Assembly: GCA_030704615.1 (NCBI GenBank)
Contig: CM060731.1
Location: 39,184,001 to 39,248,000 of the forward strand
Direction of reading: 5' to 3'
Origin: Takakia lepidozioides
Lineage: Eukaryota > Streptophyta > Takakiopsida > Takakiales > Takakiaceae
Length of the DNA: 64,000 nt
The translations under genes and the position numbers were made by a program. Below, piece by piece: positions 11,506-23,284 of the stretch. The notes beneath the pieces are model-generated. The model had not been told where the DNA came from. It searched no databases and saw only the letters and a program-made list of their open reading frames with translations. Every line of letters begins with the position of its first letter. Within the stretch, counting starts at the first letter, position 1.

Positions 11506-12759
11506 TACTTGTAGACATTTGATTGTTGCAGCCTTGTGCCCATAGACCCCGCACTCAATTTGGGTGGATCAAGAGGGAACAAACTACCTTTGTGAGGGGC
11601 TCACTCCAGTAGTGGGACTTGGTATAAACATACGTATCGAGATATTTTCATACTTACAAGTAAATGTAGCCTAAAGTGAAGTACTGAGAAGATCTGATGT
11701 ACAATCGGTTTGGGCTTCCCAGATTTCCTCTAGAAAAATCACACAAGCATCAATCTGTTGTGTGTGAGCTGCCCAGCAATAAGACCCCAACAGAATATTG
11801 TTCATCTACAGCAAAGTGGGCAACACCGTGTGGCTTCCTGCACACAATGAAAATCATGACACCATCCTCTACTTGCAACAATCCTCATCAGGAGGCTGTA
11901 CATGATAGAAAGCTCATATCAGAACCAATATGAGCTGCTACGGAGATACCGAAAAGTGGTTGGCCAACACAGGCACTTCCTCACAAACATCAAGGATTAG
12001 TTGCCATCATCTTAAGCACCCCTTAAATCCTCGACCGATTCCACCCCTGCACCAAAGCCGTTCATTGCAAAATTATGTGCCAATGGCTACAGATGTCATT
12101 GGAGTATATCTACTTCCCCTTCTGCAATATCCTTAAAGCTTGTGAATTTTACACCACTTCCCGATCCACAAATTCCTAAAACACCTTACAAGTTCAACTG
12201 CAAACATATAAGTCCAGACTAGATTATCTGAAAGCTTTCCAATCAACCTATACTATGCAGTCACTGAAATACCCAAAGAGGAAGAGAAAAGCACAGTACT
12301 AGGAATTGCAGGTTTCGCATCTGTACTGACCCCATTCGACCAAGTGTTATGCCATGGCAGGCAGACGGCTTTGTTCCACGGTTGAATGTGTCAATTGGAG
12401 GAAGATATAACAGACAGAAGGTGGTAATCACATTTGCATCCCTACCCACCTCTTATATTAAATCCTTGAACATCTCAGTCCAGCTTAGCTGACAATGTGT
12501 ACAAGGTATGAAGAGCAGGGTTACAGAGGACTGACTCTATGCTGAAGATAATTAAAAATTTGACTCCTGTTCTCCCATCCACACTTTCAGACAACTTTTG
12601 ATTCAATGTTGGAACATGAAGTTGAATAAATTGGACGGGGAAGGAGGAAAGTTACCTGACCCTCCGATTGCACATACATACACATCCGCATTCTCGACTG
12701 AAGCTAGTACAGGTACCAAAAGCAGTCTTAAGAATGGGAGCATCATCCAGTGTAAGATA
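11506..12759. other. No gene; contains a LINE tail scrap (copy D)
   Basis: Around 11700-11785 the minus strand reads [20 protein letters not shown]. This is a diverged copy of the terminal LINE segment seen at 22917-22990 and 61500-61570. The rest holds no coding signal that I can support. Confidence 0.5.
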
Positions 12760-12794
12760 GATAGACGGTCGAGGTTGTGGAGGTAGAGGTTTTT

Positions 12795-13590
12795 CGGGCC
12801 CGAGCCCAATTGGGCCACCAGGTTGTGCAGGGGTGCTCATTAACACGACGAACTGGAGGGTGGGAAGGTGGATGAGATGCCCACGGAAATCAAAGTATTG
12901 GGGGTGGGTCCATTGCTCCCAGCTGTGTTCCTCGATGAGAATGCCTTGAAGGTTCTTCCCCGTGCGAGCACTCGAGAGGAAATCCGCTGCTTGGCGTGGC
13001 TAGACAAGCAGCCCTCGTCTGTTCTTTATGCCTCTTTTGGCAGCAGGGCATATCTGTCGGGTTCCCAAGTCAAGGAACTGTCTCAGGGGTTGGAGGCCAG
13101 CGGGCAGCGTTTCTTGTGGTTGCTACCACCACCCCCAAATCAACCAGCAGACATCCGTCCCACCCAAACTGCTTCCGGATGGTTTTGAAGAGCGTACAGC
13201 AAAGCAGGACATAATCTATCTGGCTGGGCACCACAGTTGTTGATTTTGGCACACCCTTCCGCGGGTGCCTTTTTGACCCACTGTGTCTGTGGCCGGAATT
13301 CTACATTAGAGAGTCTTTGTCTGGAAAAGCCGATGCTAGCTCGGCCCCTTATGGCTGATCAATCAACCGTCTGTGACTTTCTGGTGCACACTGCTTGTGG
13401 AGGTTGAAAAAGAAGAAGATGGACTGGTTGATAAGAGCGAGATTGAGAGGGTAGTGAGACTTGTGATAAAGGAAGAGGAAGGGCATGAGTTGAGAACTAG
13501 GGCAGGTGACCTGAGGGAAGGAGCAAGAAGGGCTGTATCGAAAGGAGGGTCTTCTCAAAACCACCTGAATCATTTCGTGGGGGAGATTAC
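12795..13590 (+). pseudogene. UDP-glycosyltransferase pseudogene, copy 1
   Basis: Family-1 plant UGT pieces appear in order: [44 protein letters not shown] degraded PSPG box follows (APQLLILAHPSAGAFLTHC with an insertion before GRNSTLES), and last the typical C-terminus EEGHELRTRAGDLREGARR with KGGSS. UGTs transfer sugar from UDP-sugars to small molecules in the cytosol. The N-terminal half is missing and at least two frame changes occur, so it is dead. The better preserved partner is at 43612-44960. Confidence 0.85.
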
Positions 13591-15715
13591 ACCCTTAAAC
13601 TTCAAGAGCAAGAGTGAAATTGGGCATCCATCTGAAGCTAATTTTTTCCAAATTTTTTTTCAAAGGGGACGGAAGCCCTCAATTTTTATAGATACTTTTG
13701 TCCACAAAATGGGCCTCTCCTTGCCCACTTGAATCAAGAATATTGATGTCGGCTTTCTACTCTTAGAGATGAATCCACTTTCGTGGATACCTGGCTGGAA
13801 TTTACTGCAGGAGAAGCAAACAACGTCCACTACCAACATGTCTTTGCAGCTGCATGTCATGCTCCATACAAATGCTTTACCACGATCCACTGTGAAATGC
13901 ACCCATCGATCTCATCTCTGGCATGCCAGTCACCGACATGTCTGAACTTTGTGGATGAGAATCAAGCAGTATGTACAACCCTCATTTTCCTTCTGAAATA
14001 AATAAGGAGATTGATGAGTTCTAGAACAAAGAAACCCATTCTATACCAACAGTCTCATGGCCCTTACTCCCTCCTCCCTAATAGCTATCTTGGTCGTTTA
14101 TGTGAGAAGATTCGAGTGGCGATGCAAGCTTCGTGAAGCAATGATACACTGCCTCTCCCAACTACAAGAAAACTGCTATACATGGGTTTTGACTGAATAT
14201 TGAAGTACGGAACTTTATTTGTATGTCAATTGATTTGATTTGTACTGGGGTTCACCAGATTGGTGCTCAATGCTTCCAGGAGGCTTCCGCTGCCTCCAAA
14301 GCTTCGTTCTCCCTTTCCACAGGGTTGATTAAGGAAGCCTTGTTCTCCACTGCAGGGAATATTACTTGCATCCCACCCCCTCATCCCTCTCCTTCTGCTT
14401 CGAGCTGATTACAGCCACGGGGATACCAAGAGCACTTGCTTTGAGGTAGCCAGCTCTATCAGACACTTCCACAACAATTCTTGAGGCATTGGCTGCAACA
14501 AGGGTGAAAACAAGATGGTCTCATATATCAAGGCCATGACCGGAAGAAAACACATCCCACCCCTCTCTGAAGCCCAGGGGGTTGGCAGAATCCCCTCGGC
14601 CCACCTGCACTTCCCAAGACTGCCCACATTGGCCATTCCAGGGCAAAAACTGAATTGGTTTTTAACCTAACTTATTTGGGATAGTACTCACACTGGATGG
14701 CCAAGTAAGATATGTGTCATGATTCCAAGCTAGCACTTAAAGTTCTAGAACCTCTTTTTTGCAGGATATGTCAGGCCCCACTCTACATGGATTTCCATCG
14801 TTCGCAGTCAATTTGGAAATCGATGGTTTTGCCACAAGAGCTAGAAATCGTGGATATAGCACGCATTTTCTATGAGACATCTTCCCCTATTTCTAAGGCT
14901 TCAAGATTTGGGACGTACCGACTGGCAGAAGCTTCTTCACATTCAAAACCTTCTGGAACAATCTCTGCAACCCGAGTACATTCCAGTTTGGGTGCAACGT
15001 TTCACTTAGTGATCATGTGTTCTGATGTCAATGTCTTCACTTTGTAGTTTTGCTTTCATCGCGTTCACTTTGCAGCGTAGGCACGTTCACCGTACATGTA
15101 CATGTTCAGAAGTTTGGAGTGAACACCAGCGTATGATACCTTTTTTACTTTTTGGATACGTTTAATAAAGTGACATCAATTAATATAGGAACGTGTGGTA
15201 ATAATAAATTAATAGCAGTAGAGCAAATGATGAATAACCCCCGAATAACAATGTATGCACAAAACCTTGTTGCATTACATAGTATTTCAAAACCAGTTAG
15301 TTCTTGCGAAGAGTATGGCATATCACTATTCCTTTAGCATTGCAGGGTTAGCCATTTTTCATCTACATTTGTCGTGCCAAGCGTAAATTAGCTGCTGGTA
15401 GGGATCAAGCTAGTAAGTGTATGCTAACTACAGAATCTATATTGCTCTATTACAGTTTTTAACATGCATCCAAGTTCTCAAATCTTTTAGACGCATTCAT
15501 TACGACAATTCAACAAAGCTATGTTTTTCTTTTTAGCAGCAAACCGGCTACTCTATTTAACAAGGGCTCCAGATACCGGCAACATTTTTTGTTCAAATAA
15601 AGCAAGCACCATCACCATCTACATATGATTGTATTCTAAGTTGGCAACAGCGCAACGCCGTGGAAGAACATCCAAGTCGGTGGGGGCTATGGTTCCTAGG
15701 CTTGGGCACTCGGCC
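13591..15715. other. Non-coding remainder of duplication copy 1
   Basis: Only short frames occur and they are not conserved in reading frame between the two copies. Shared blocks of unknown function lie at about 13660-14000, 14220-14780 and 15250-15715. Confidence 0.5.
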
Positions 15716-15869
15716 TAGTCTATATGACTACCAAGCTACTTGTCCAAGTATGAGTAAGTTTTGGCAACACTTAGCAAATAGGGCAATGGGTTCCCAGTCG
15801 TATGTGCTTAACATGAGCTGCCTCTTTCTTCTTGTATTACTACGAGTCAACTCATCGGGCGCCACCAAT

Positions 15870-17640
15870 GACTACAACAATGGGACAAAGCCCAATGTAC
15901 TGGCTGCACCTTGCTTTGCAGCACCACCCACTGGCATTTCCCGAGCCACACCAACTCTCCCCACTAGCACTCGTGGCTCTACCTCTGACACACTTGGGCG
16001 AGCGGGTACCATCGATGGCGTAGTTGGCACTGTCTCAGCCAATGTGAAAGACTGTGGAAGCCTTGTCTGTCGACTTGCTTCCCCCCTTTGTGGATCAAAA
16101 TCCACATCTGCTCCTCTTGGCTCAGAAGCACGCGTTGCTGCTCGAGTGACAGCAGCGGTAGAGTCCACATGCAATGGTCCTGCAAGTGTGGCTCCACACA
16201 TGAAGCCCATACCAATCTGGTCTTCCCTAGGCATAGGAGATTGTGCAGGTGGGGCTTGAACCTCAAGCCTTGGAGCTGGCACAACATGCGTAGTGGCCAT
16301 GGTAGCAAGACGTTGCTCTAGCTGGGCAAGCCTATCCACCATGCCTTGGTCATGACCTTGACCTTGACCTTGTGCTCCCTGGTTTTGGTTACAACCTCCA
16401 CCGCGACCTCTCCCTCCTCTACCTCTCTAGACTACATTGCCTCGTCCTCGGCCACCATTGTTCCCTTGGAACTGGCCTGGCCGTAGCTCAAGATACAAGT
16501 CATAACAATGGGCCTCCTCATGCCCATACTTGCCACAATGCCCACATTGTAGTTGTGTAGGTTGTGCTTGTGCTGGCCCTTTGCCTCTCTCCGGGCAATT
16601 CTTAACATGGGATCCTCCACAATCCCAACATATCACACCCGACTGTTGTTGGCCTGAGAATGAAGGAAGTGACCTCTGAGATCCTCTCTATCCTTCTCTG
16701 GGTTTCGCCTGAGCCCCCTTGTTGCCTTGAGCACGTTGGGATAGTGGTTGTTATTGGCTAGGAGCCCCACTTCATTGTGTCTCCTTACCAAACCCCACCA
16801 TGACCACTCGCTTCTCCACCACATTGAGCTCTATCCGCTCTGCTAGCAAAAACACGTTTGCTAAGGTGGGTTGGTCCACTTGTAGGAGAGTTGCATCCCG
16901 CACCATTCTCCTCAGCTCCTTGTCCAATATCCCATACCAAAATTGGACTGCTTGAGCTTCTGTAACTCATTGGGTTACATTTATCAATCGCCTCATGCGC
17001 GTGTAAGTCTTCCTCAAACTCTCAGTAGGCTTGCACTGGAACTTTTGCAAGCTCCGCAATTTCTCCGTCCTTATCTCGTGGTAGTTTCTCCTCAACTCGT
17101 CGAAGAACTCCACAATTGGGTCAAAGGCAGGCACGGGTGCTGGTGCTGTAGTAGGAGCTTGAGTGGATTTCCCAGCTCCATCTTTACTTGTCCCACTACT
17201 AGTGCTTGCAGTTGGGGATGTTGGTGTGGCTGCTAGTATCGCCGCTGCCCTTGTGCCTCTAGTGATGGAGACATAGTCAAGTGACCAATATTGTCGCCCC
17301 TCCTCAATCTCCACCTCATTTCCCCGCCTAAAATCATGATAGTCATCCATAGGTGGCCCCTCAAGGTGCTGAAACAGCCCATTCCACGCCATAAAAGGCG
17401 TAAACAGTTGTGGATTACGCATCTGCTGCAAATCACACCAACTATCAAACTCTTGTATGAAATCATCAAGCTCGATGGTGCCCACAGCTCCAGAGTACTA
17501 TCGTGGCCCCTTAGTAGCTCTATACATTTCCTCCATCGTATCCCACAACAATGGCACGGAAATGGCTTGCACCCTCGGCGAGAATCCTCCTGACTCCGAG
17601 TCTGAACCTTCCTCAGAAGACACTGAAAGTGAAGGTGGCC
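15870..17640 (-). pseudogene. LTR-retrotransposon Gag polyprotein, one stop and shifts
   Basis: Read from 17640 down, the minus strand gives an acidic Ser-rich leader. Then comes a retrotransposon Gag domain (FFDELRRNYHEIRTEKLRSL, LRKTYTRMRRLINVTQ, and after a stop FWYGILDKELRRMVRDATLL). Next are zinc knuckles near 16500-16630 (CWDCGGSHVKNC; CGHCGKYGHEEAHC fits C-x2-C-x4-H-x4-C), and last a Gln/Pro-rich end with LAQLEQRLATM. Gag packages element RNA. No protease, RT or integrase follows, so this is an isolated Gag relic, most likely Ty3/gypsy-like. Confidence 0.8.
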
Positions 17641-18345
17641 TAAACCGCAGACCTCGTCTTGTATACCCACTAGTATCGCTGGTGCTCGTACCGGCACTCT
17701 CCTCAGCAAACTGGTGGCACCTCCGTGATGAAAACTCACAACCACACCTGTTGTAAACCTGTCTCTAATCCCCCTTTCCACAAGATAACCGGGTAGAGAA
17801 CCTGTTGCAGTTACTAGTTCAAGCAGGAATAATAGGTTTCTAACGTAGACCTGTACTTGCACCTGCATCCACCGCAAGCACTCCCATGGTCTACTGGTCA
17901 TCAACCCAACCTCACCATAAGAGAACAATGATGGTTTGACTGGTCATCACCCCAGCCTCACCACCGATCACAGCACGCTCTAGGATTGACCGATGATAAA
18001 ATCCGGACCAACCTCCTATGAAAACAAGCGCCCACACAAAACTGACATGGCGCACAGTCAAGCATGTAGGTCTGGAGGGGATCCAAACACAAGAAAATCA
18101 AAACAGTAACTCCCCCACACCAAAAACACTCCACAGTGTCGCTCCTGCAAGACACCCCAGCCCAAACCCGGACTGACTCTTGCCTCCACCTACAGAGAGG
18201 TTTTGGCCTATAGAGATGGTGAAAGACTATGGAGAAGAGAAACTAAAGCAATTCCTAAACCCAAAATGCTCTCATCCACCACTCTCCCTCATGTATCTAT
18301 CAACTTGCTTGTATGGCCGTGGCAAGTATCCTTCAAATATCCCTC
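17641..18345. other. No gene; upstream flank of Gag relic
   Basis: It could hold the 5' leader or LTR of the Gag element, but no LTR boundary or primer-binding site can be fixed. Confidence 0.35.
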
Positions 18346-18535
18346 AATCAATCCTTCAAGAGCTCTTCAACATTGTCCACCAAAGCTCCTCGAATGGTCC
18401 TCCAATACTCCTCCAAGGACCCCAAAGATCCTCCAAACAATCCTCCAAGGACCCCAAAGATCTTCTAAACACTCCTCCAAGGGCCCTCAAATATCTTCCA
18501 AACAATCCTCCAAAGGCCCTTAAATTTCACTAAGT
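18346..18535 (+). repeat. Tandem array, about 32-base unit, four copies
   Basis: The phrase CTCCAAGGACCCCAAAGATC recurs with a period of 32-33 bases (starts near 18411, 18443, 18475, 18508) and decays at both ends. It also reads as an open frame rich in Ser, Pro and Gln, but only because the unit is repetitive. Confidence 0.8.
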
Positions 18536-18547
18536 CCTTTCAATGTT

Positions 18548-18845
18548 GATACCTTAACAGAGGTATAGTCTGAGGTTGCTAGGGTCCCTTATGTTGATGA
18601 TACCTTTACAGAGGTATAGTCTGAAAATGAGGGTTCTGTTTGGTATACTAACAGAGGTATAGTCTGAGCTGATTAGGCTCCACATATGGTGATACCACAA
18701 CAGAGGTATAGTAAAAGCTCATATTTGGTATACTAACAGAGGTATAGTCTGAGCTGATTAGGGTTCACATATGGTGATACCTCAACAGAGGTATAGTCAA
18801 AGGGACAAGCTCATGTTTGGTATACTAACAGAGGTATAGTCTGAG
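18548..18845 (+). repeat. Array of seven ACAGAGGTATAGT hairpin motifs
   Basis: Seven near-identical motifs lie within 300 bases, spaced about 38-50 bases (near 18548, 18598, 18642, 18689, 18728, 18773, 18819). Most are short interrupted palindromes, ATACCT-caacag-AGGTAT or TATAC-taacagag-GTATA, followed by GTCTGAG. Spacers also repeat (CTGATTAGG). Such arrays occur in LTRs and in subterminal parts of DNA transposons. Which of the two applies here is not decided. Confidence 0.8.
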
Positions 18846-20860
18846 CATACACTACTAGGGTTTATAATGAAGAGCTAGAATGCAAGTCCTTGACTTCTAT
18901 GCTTCTACTCAAGCAAAAATATGGTCTCTAGGTGGTCATAAGAGGCATCTTCTTGCTCTCTTCCATCCCAATGTGCAACCAAAAGTGGTCCAACTCAACT
19001 TGCAAGTCATTGTCCACCAAATCAATCCCCCTTCTAGTCCTTGGGATTTGATTGCAAACTACCATATCTCCATTGCCGAACAATCATGCATTTGTCTCCT
19101 CATCACTTGACAATTGCTCCAAATCTTAATGTGTAGAAGCAATGTTTGTCACTTACAATAATGCTCCCAAGCAATCCACCTTGGATCCCACTCTCACGCC
19201 ATATGCCTCATTTGGGGTCTTGCACCAATCCATCATCCATGTCCTCCCCTTGGTCATTTGAATGCATGTTCCATGACCTCTTGGCCTATGTGTTGCTCTC
19301 CTTCATCATAATATGAATCAACACTTCTCCACTTCACACACAAATGGATCTCAAGGCCTTCACCTCTTGCTAGTTCAAGAGTTCCCCTTCTCAAACTTGA
19401 ACTTACAAACTCAAGAGAGCATGCTCCACATATGTACCACTTGCTTGGTCAACTATCCACCACAAAGCTCGCACTACCAAGAGCATGAATAACCAAGTAT
19501 TGCCTCCCCATCTTGTCACATTACATAGTTAGGGTGAATCTATGCATACATTGAATGATGATTTCAGCGGCAGGTCGTGCATCAGCCAAGGCATAAGGAC
19601 CAGCCTGCAGTTTGTCAGAATCTCAGTATGCCACCAAGCAGTCCAACTTGAGCAAGATGAAATAAATTCCATATCATTTGTATTCACCCCTAAAAATGTG
19701 ATTATACAAGGTATCAAGGGACTGAGAATGCAGCCTGTCAAATTGCAGGTTCAAGACTTGTACCAACAAGCAGCATGAACAGCCGAGATCCAGCCTCTTT
19801 TGTACATAAAAAACCAGATTGCAGGTCATAGGCCTGATGTCATGACAGATCCAAAACTATAGGTAGGATCTCATTACAGCTTACCATCCTCATCCTTCAA
19901 GAGTTCCATGCTAAGACATGCAAAGAACACCTTACTATGATCCAGTCGACATCAGAAATAGGCCTGAAAAGGAGCAGGGCAGTACCCTACCAGGTTGTCG
20001 CCATAAACTTCAAGGCCCCCAGGTCCATAGTCACCCAAAACCGCCAAAAACATACCACCAAAAACCAGATCATCTTTGACCAAAAGAACTTACAACCTAG
20101 CTTAATAATCCATAGGCTTTGTTGTCAAAGATCAAAAGGTAGGGTATGGTTTGTATGCAAGCCTCATGAAACAGGCCAGTCAAGCCGAGCTGCGCATCGG
20201 CCGCAGAACGACAAAGGCCAGAACGCAGGCTGTAGCATGTCAAGCCAGGGGCAGTCGGGTTGAAATCGGGGCTGCAAGCAGCAGCCACCTCACAGCGCAC
20301 AAACCCATAGGTCTCCTCAGCCCATATCCCAATCTGCATGCTCAAGAAACTTCAAAGTCGGTGAGGATCCTCACCTAGTCCCATCACAAACCCCCACAAA
20401 AACCAACAGGTTAGTGAGGATTGTGGAACCCCAGGTGAATCACAGACCCTCACACTTATCATCGATGTCAACTAAGAAACTCAAAAGCAAGAGAAAGAGA
20501 TAAGAACATGAGAATCCTTGAACTCCAAAGGCACCTTAAGCAATTGGGGAAGAGGGTTATGCGCCATCACCACCCGCAACAAGCCGCCTCCACAAAGCAC
20601 ATAAGTAATGAAGCAAAGCAGACACAATCGCAATACACTAGAAAGGAGGGAGAGAACTTCCTATCATAAGCATCCTTGCTAAGCACAGAAAAAGCCAGAG
20701 GAGGGAAGATGCCACTGCATTCATAGCGGTGTTTCCCGTTGTAAGAGAGACAAGACGCCGCCTTCGCGCCCCCCTAGGCGCTCGTCCAACATGGGTACGA
20801 CACCACAAACGGGGCAGCCACCGAAGCACGTCCGCCATAACACTCTCCCCGCGAGCTTAG
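18846..20860. other. No gene recognised
   Basis: About 2 kb of unassigned sequence without a supported coding frame, probably decayed repeats. A hairpin of 8 bp (AGAAGCAC/GTGCTTCT, loop ATCGC) lies just past its end at 20862-20882. Confidence 0.4.
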
Positions 20861-20904
20861 AAGCACATCGCGTGCTTCTGACAGCAGGAGAGACGACATA
20901 GAGT

Positions 20905-21435
20905 TGTCCCCCGATTATTCATCCGTGGATGAAAAACAGTAGGACGCATCCGTATATCCTGATGGATTTCATCCGCAGCAGGGTTAAAAATAGGTTTTGG
21001 GGTAGGGGTTAGGGTTTCCACCGTAATTAATCATAATTAGGGGTAGTAAAGATCAATTCCAAGCCATAATCACATCATCCATAGACAGGTCACTTGTGTC
21101 CGGATGAAAAAGTAGGGAATATCATCCGTGGCAGCGTCATGCCTCCATCTAGGTAATTCTATCATTCCTCACCAGACCATCCGGTATGGATTAAAAAAGT
21201 CAATAAAAGAGGAATGAAAATTTATCACCCTGGTGGTTTTTCATCCAGTACTGATGGAAAAACAGGATGTTGTTGGCAACCTCTATAGAGGTAATTTTTT
21301 TCTTCCATGGTGACTCATCCGGTATGGATGAGAGTCAATGAAGGAGGAATGAAAAGGCCAAAAGAACCATCCTAGAGGTAATTCAGTGTCCATCTTGGTG
21401 GCTCATCCAGTATGGATGAAAAAACCTGATAGAGG
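20905..21435. repeat. Left block of TCATCC...GGATGA palindromic repeats
   Basis: At least eight short interrupted palindromes of the form TCATCC-n-GGATGA, usually followed by an A-run, lie in 530 bases. Examples are TTCATCCGTGGATGAAAAA at 20920 and CTCATCCAGTATGGATGAAA near 21403. A second block in both orientations lies at 23285-23665. Together they look like the two subterminal regions of one DNA transposon. Confidence 0.65.
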
Positions 21436-21582
21436 ATGAGAAAACAAGAAGTCAACACTGATAGCAAACTGCCAATTCCCAGTAGAGAGGGAGACAGAGG
21501 GAGAGAGGGGGCAACAATGAAAAAAATGGGTTGGGGGGGGGGGGGGTGGAGGTTAGGGTGTGGGGTCAGTTGCAGCATATGT

Positions 21583-22300
21583 CCAACACCAGATATCCTA
21601 AGTTAATCGACTCTATATCTTGGAAACAGGACCGCCCACCGACCTGTCAAATAAGCTAAATCTTGGCAGAAGACAGTAGAAGAGATTTTCAAGGACCTGG
21701 ACCTGGAACCGCAAGTCTTCACCCTGCTGGATAAATCTGACTTAGAGGCTGTAGTGTCCATCCATATCTGTTGCCATGAGATTGTCTGATGAAAATGAAG
21801 TTAGGCAAAAAACTTCCCTGAATTTGTTTCCAGTTAGTAACATGGGGGAGGACATCTTGGATGACCTCAAGGGTCTACCCACTCTCGGCACTAGACTGAA
21901 ATTTAAACTCAGGGCAGGAAGCCTACCTTTGAACAGCAAACAGAAGCAGAGAGAAAGGGAGAGTGCAATTGCCCGTTGTGTGGGCAATCTGAAGACAATA
22001 TTCATTTTCTGATACACTGTCCGGGTTCTCTCACCAAAGAGACGCTCTCTTCAAATCTATCAAGGGAATTGTGCATGTACCTTTGTTTACTAACTTTGAA
22101 AAAGTCGAGGCTGAGCCAAAAGCCCAGCCCCTTCTGAGGCCTAGTTTTTGGGCATCTCACACACAGCACATTGATGCTTGTGTGAAGGGATTTGTAGAGG
22201 ATATCTAGAAAATCCGGATTAATTCTATATGTGAAGGTAAGTCTTACTACCAACGTCAGCCCCTGACAGAGGTAGGATCTGTCCCTTTTGTTTCCCCAAG
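21583..22300 (+). mobile_element. LINE 3' fragment (copy B)
   Basis: This carries the same series as copy A, now on the plus strand: a segment with CTTAGAGGCTGTAGTGTCC, then DENEVRQKTSLNLFPV and the remains of the Cys cluster. It ends with the terminal segment ending in AAAATCCGGATTAATTC. Frameshifts are frequent. It is a direct repeat of copy C, about 975 bases away. Confidence 0.65.
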
Positions 22301-22420
22301 AGAGAGGGCAACAACGAAAAAAAAAGAATGTAGGGGGGGAGTGACTGAGCAACAGCAGCTGCTCAGTCACTCCCCCCCCCCCCCCACCTTTCTTTTCTTT
22401 TCTTTGTTGCCCCTTGATGT
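22300..22420. repeat. Long hairpin with perfect GAGTGACTGAGCA stem
   Basis: The inner inverted repeat GAGTGACTGAGCA / TGCTCAGTCACTC has an 8-base loop (ACAGCAGC). It extends outward through G-run/C-run arms to GGGCAACAA / TTGTTGCCCC with A-rich and T-rich segments, so the hairpin spans over 100 bases. A sister copy is at 23075-23190. Confidence 0.85.
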
Positions 22421-22555
22421 CTCCCTCTCACTCCCTCTCTCTGTCCGTCTCTCTGCTCTCTCCCTCCCTCTCCCTCTCTCTCCCTCTCTTTTGTGCTGCT
22501 CTATTTTAAGCTCCCGACGAGATAAATTCAAGGTCAGATGGTGGGTTCAGCTGCA

Positions 22556-23075
22556 ACATATGACGACCACCAGATATCCTAAGTTAATCGACTCTATATC
22601 TTGGAAACAAGACTGCCCACCAACCTGTCAAATAAACTAAGTCCTAGTAGAAGACAGTAGAAGAGATTCTCAAGGACCTGGACCTGGAACCGCAAGTCTT
22701 CACCCTGCTGGATAAATCTGACTTAGAAGCTGTAGTGTCCAACCATGTCTGTGGGCAACCTGAAGACATTATTCATTTTCTGATACACTTTCCGGGGTTC
22801 TCTCACCAAAGAGACGCTCTCTTCAAATCCACCAAGGGAATTGTGCATGTACCTCTGTTTACTAACTTTGAAAAAGTCGAGGCTGAGCCAAAAGCCCAGC
22901 CCCTTCTGAGGCCTAGTTTTTGGGCAACTCACACACAACAGATTGATGCTTGTGTGAAGGGATTTGTAGAGGATATATGGAAAACCCGGATTAATTCTAT
23001 ATGTGAAGGTAAGTCTTACTACCAACGTCAGCCCCTGACAGAGGTAGGATCTACCCCTTTTGTTTCCCCAAGAGA
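22556..23075 (+). mobile_element. LINE 3' fragment (copy C)
   Basis: Contains CTTAGAAGCTGTAGTGTCC, a degenerate zinc-binding segment (CGQPEDIIHFLIHFPG) and the tail [20 protein letters not shown]. It lacks the middle part present in copy B (DENEVRQ to LNSKQ), so it carries a deletion relative to it. The tail frame is open from 22735 to 23118. Confidence 0.65.
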
Positions 23076-23190
23076 GGGGGCAACAAAGAAAAAAAAAGAA
23101 TGTGGGGGGGGGGAGTGATTGAGCATGCTGCTGCTCAGTCACTCCCCTCCCCCGCACCTTCTTTTCTTTTCTTTGTTGCCCCCTGATGTC
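23075..23190. repeat. Second long hairpin, related to 22300-22420
   Basis: The arms GGGGGCAACAAAGAAAAAAA... and ...TCTTTGTTGCCCCC enclose GAGTGATTGAGCA / TGCTGCTCAGTCACTC. It has diverged from the first hairpin at the centre. Confidence 0.8.
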
Positions 23191-23284
23191 TCCCTCTCTC
23201 TCCCTCTCTCTCCCTCTGGAAACTGGGCTTATGGAATTGTTGTCCTGACTTCCATCTTTGAGGAAATTGGAAAAAAAAATTGAA

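Larger units (their letters stand above)
12760..15715 (+). repeat. Segmental duplication, copy 1
   Basis: From the UGT relic to CCTAGGCTTGGGCACT near 15710, this block aligns in the same order and strand with 44140-47245. The offset grows from about 31.35 to 31.54 kb through indels. Matching landmarks are the UGT segments, CCACGATCCACTGTGAAATG at 13884 and 45234, and the block around 14409-14760 and 45829-46225. A segment (about 14786-15250) is unrelated to its partner and marks replacement or insertion after duplication. Confidence 0.85.

Noticed and set aside
13660-13902. Minus-strand ORF shared by both duplication copies (also 45030-45254)
   Set aside because: The similarity follows from the duplication. 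Indels shift the frame, and nothing suggests protein-level constraint.
14409-14636. Minus-strand ORF beginning MANVGSLGKCRWAEGILPT (also 45829-46101)
   Set aside because: Open in both copies but short, without a recognised domain or splice context. More simply explained as duplicated non-coding sequence.
18180-18533. Ser/Pro/Gln-rich ORFs
   Set aside because: Product of the 32-base tandem array, open in more than one frame.
18548-18845. CRISPR-like array
   Set aside because: The motifs are short, spacers repeat among themselves, there are no cas genes, and the genome is a plant's.
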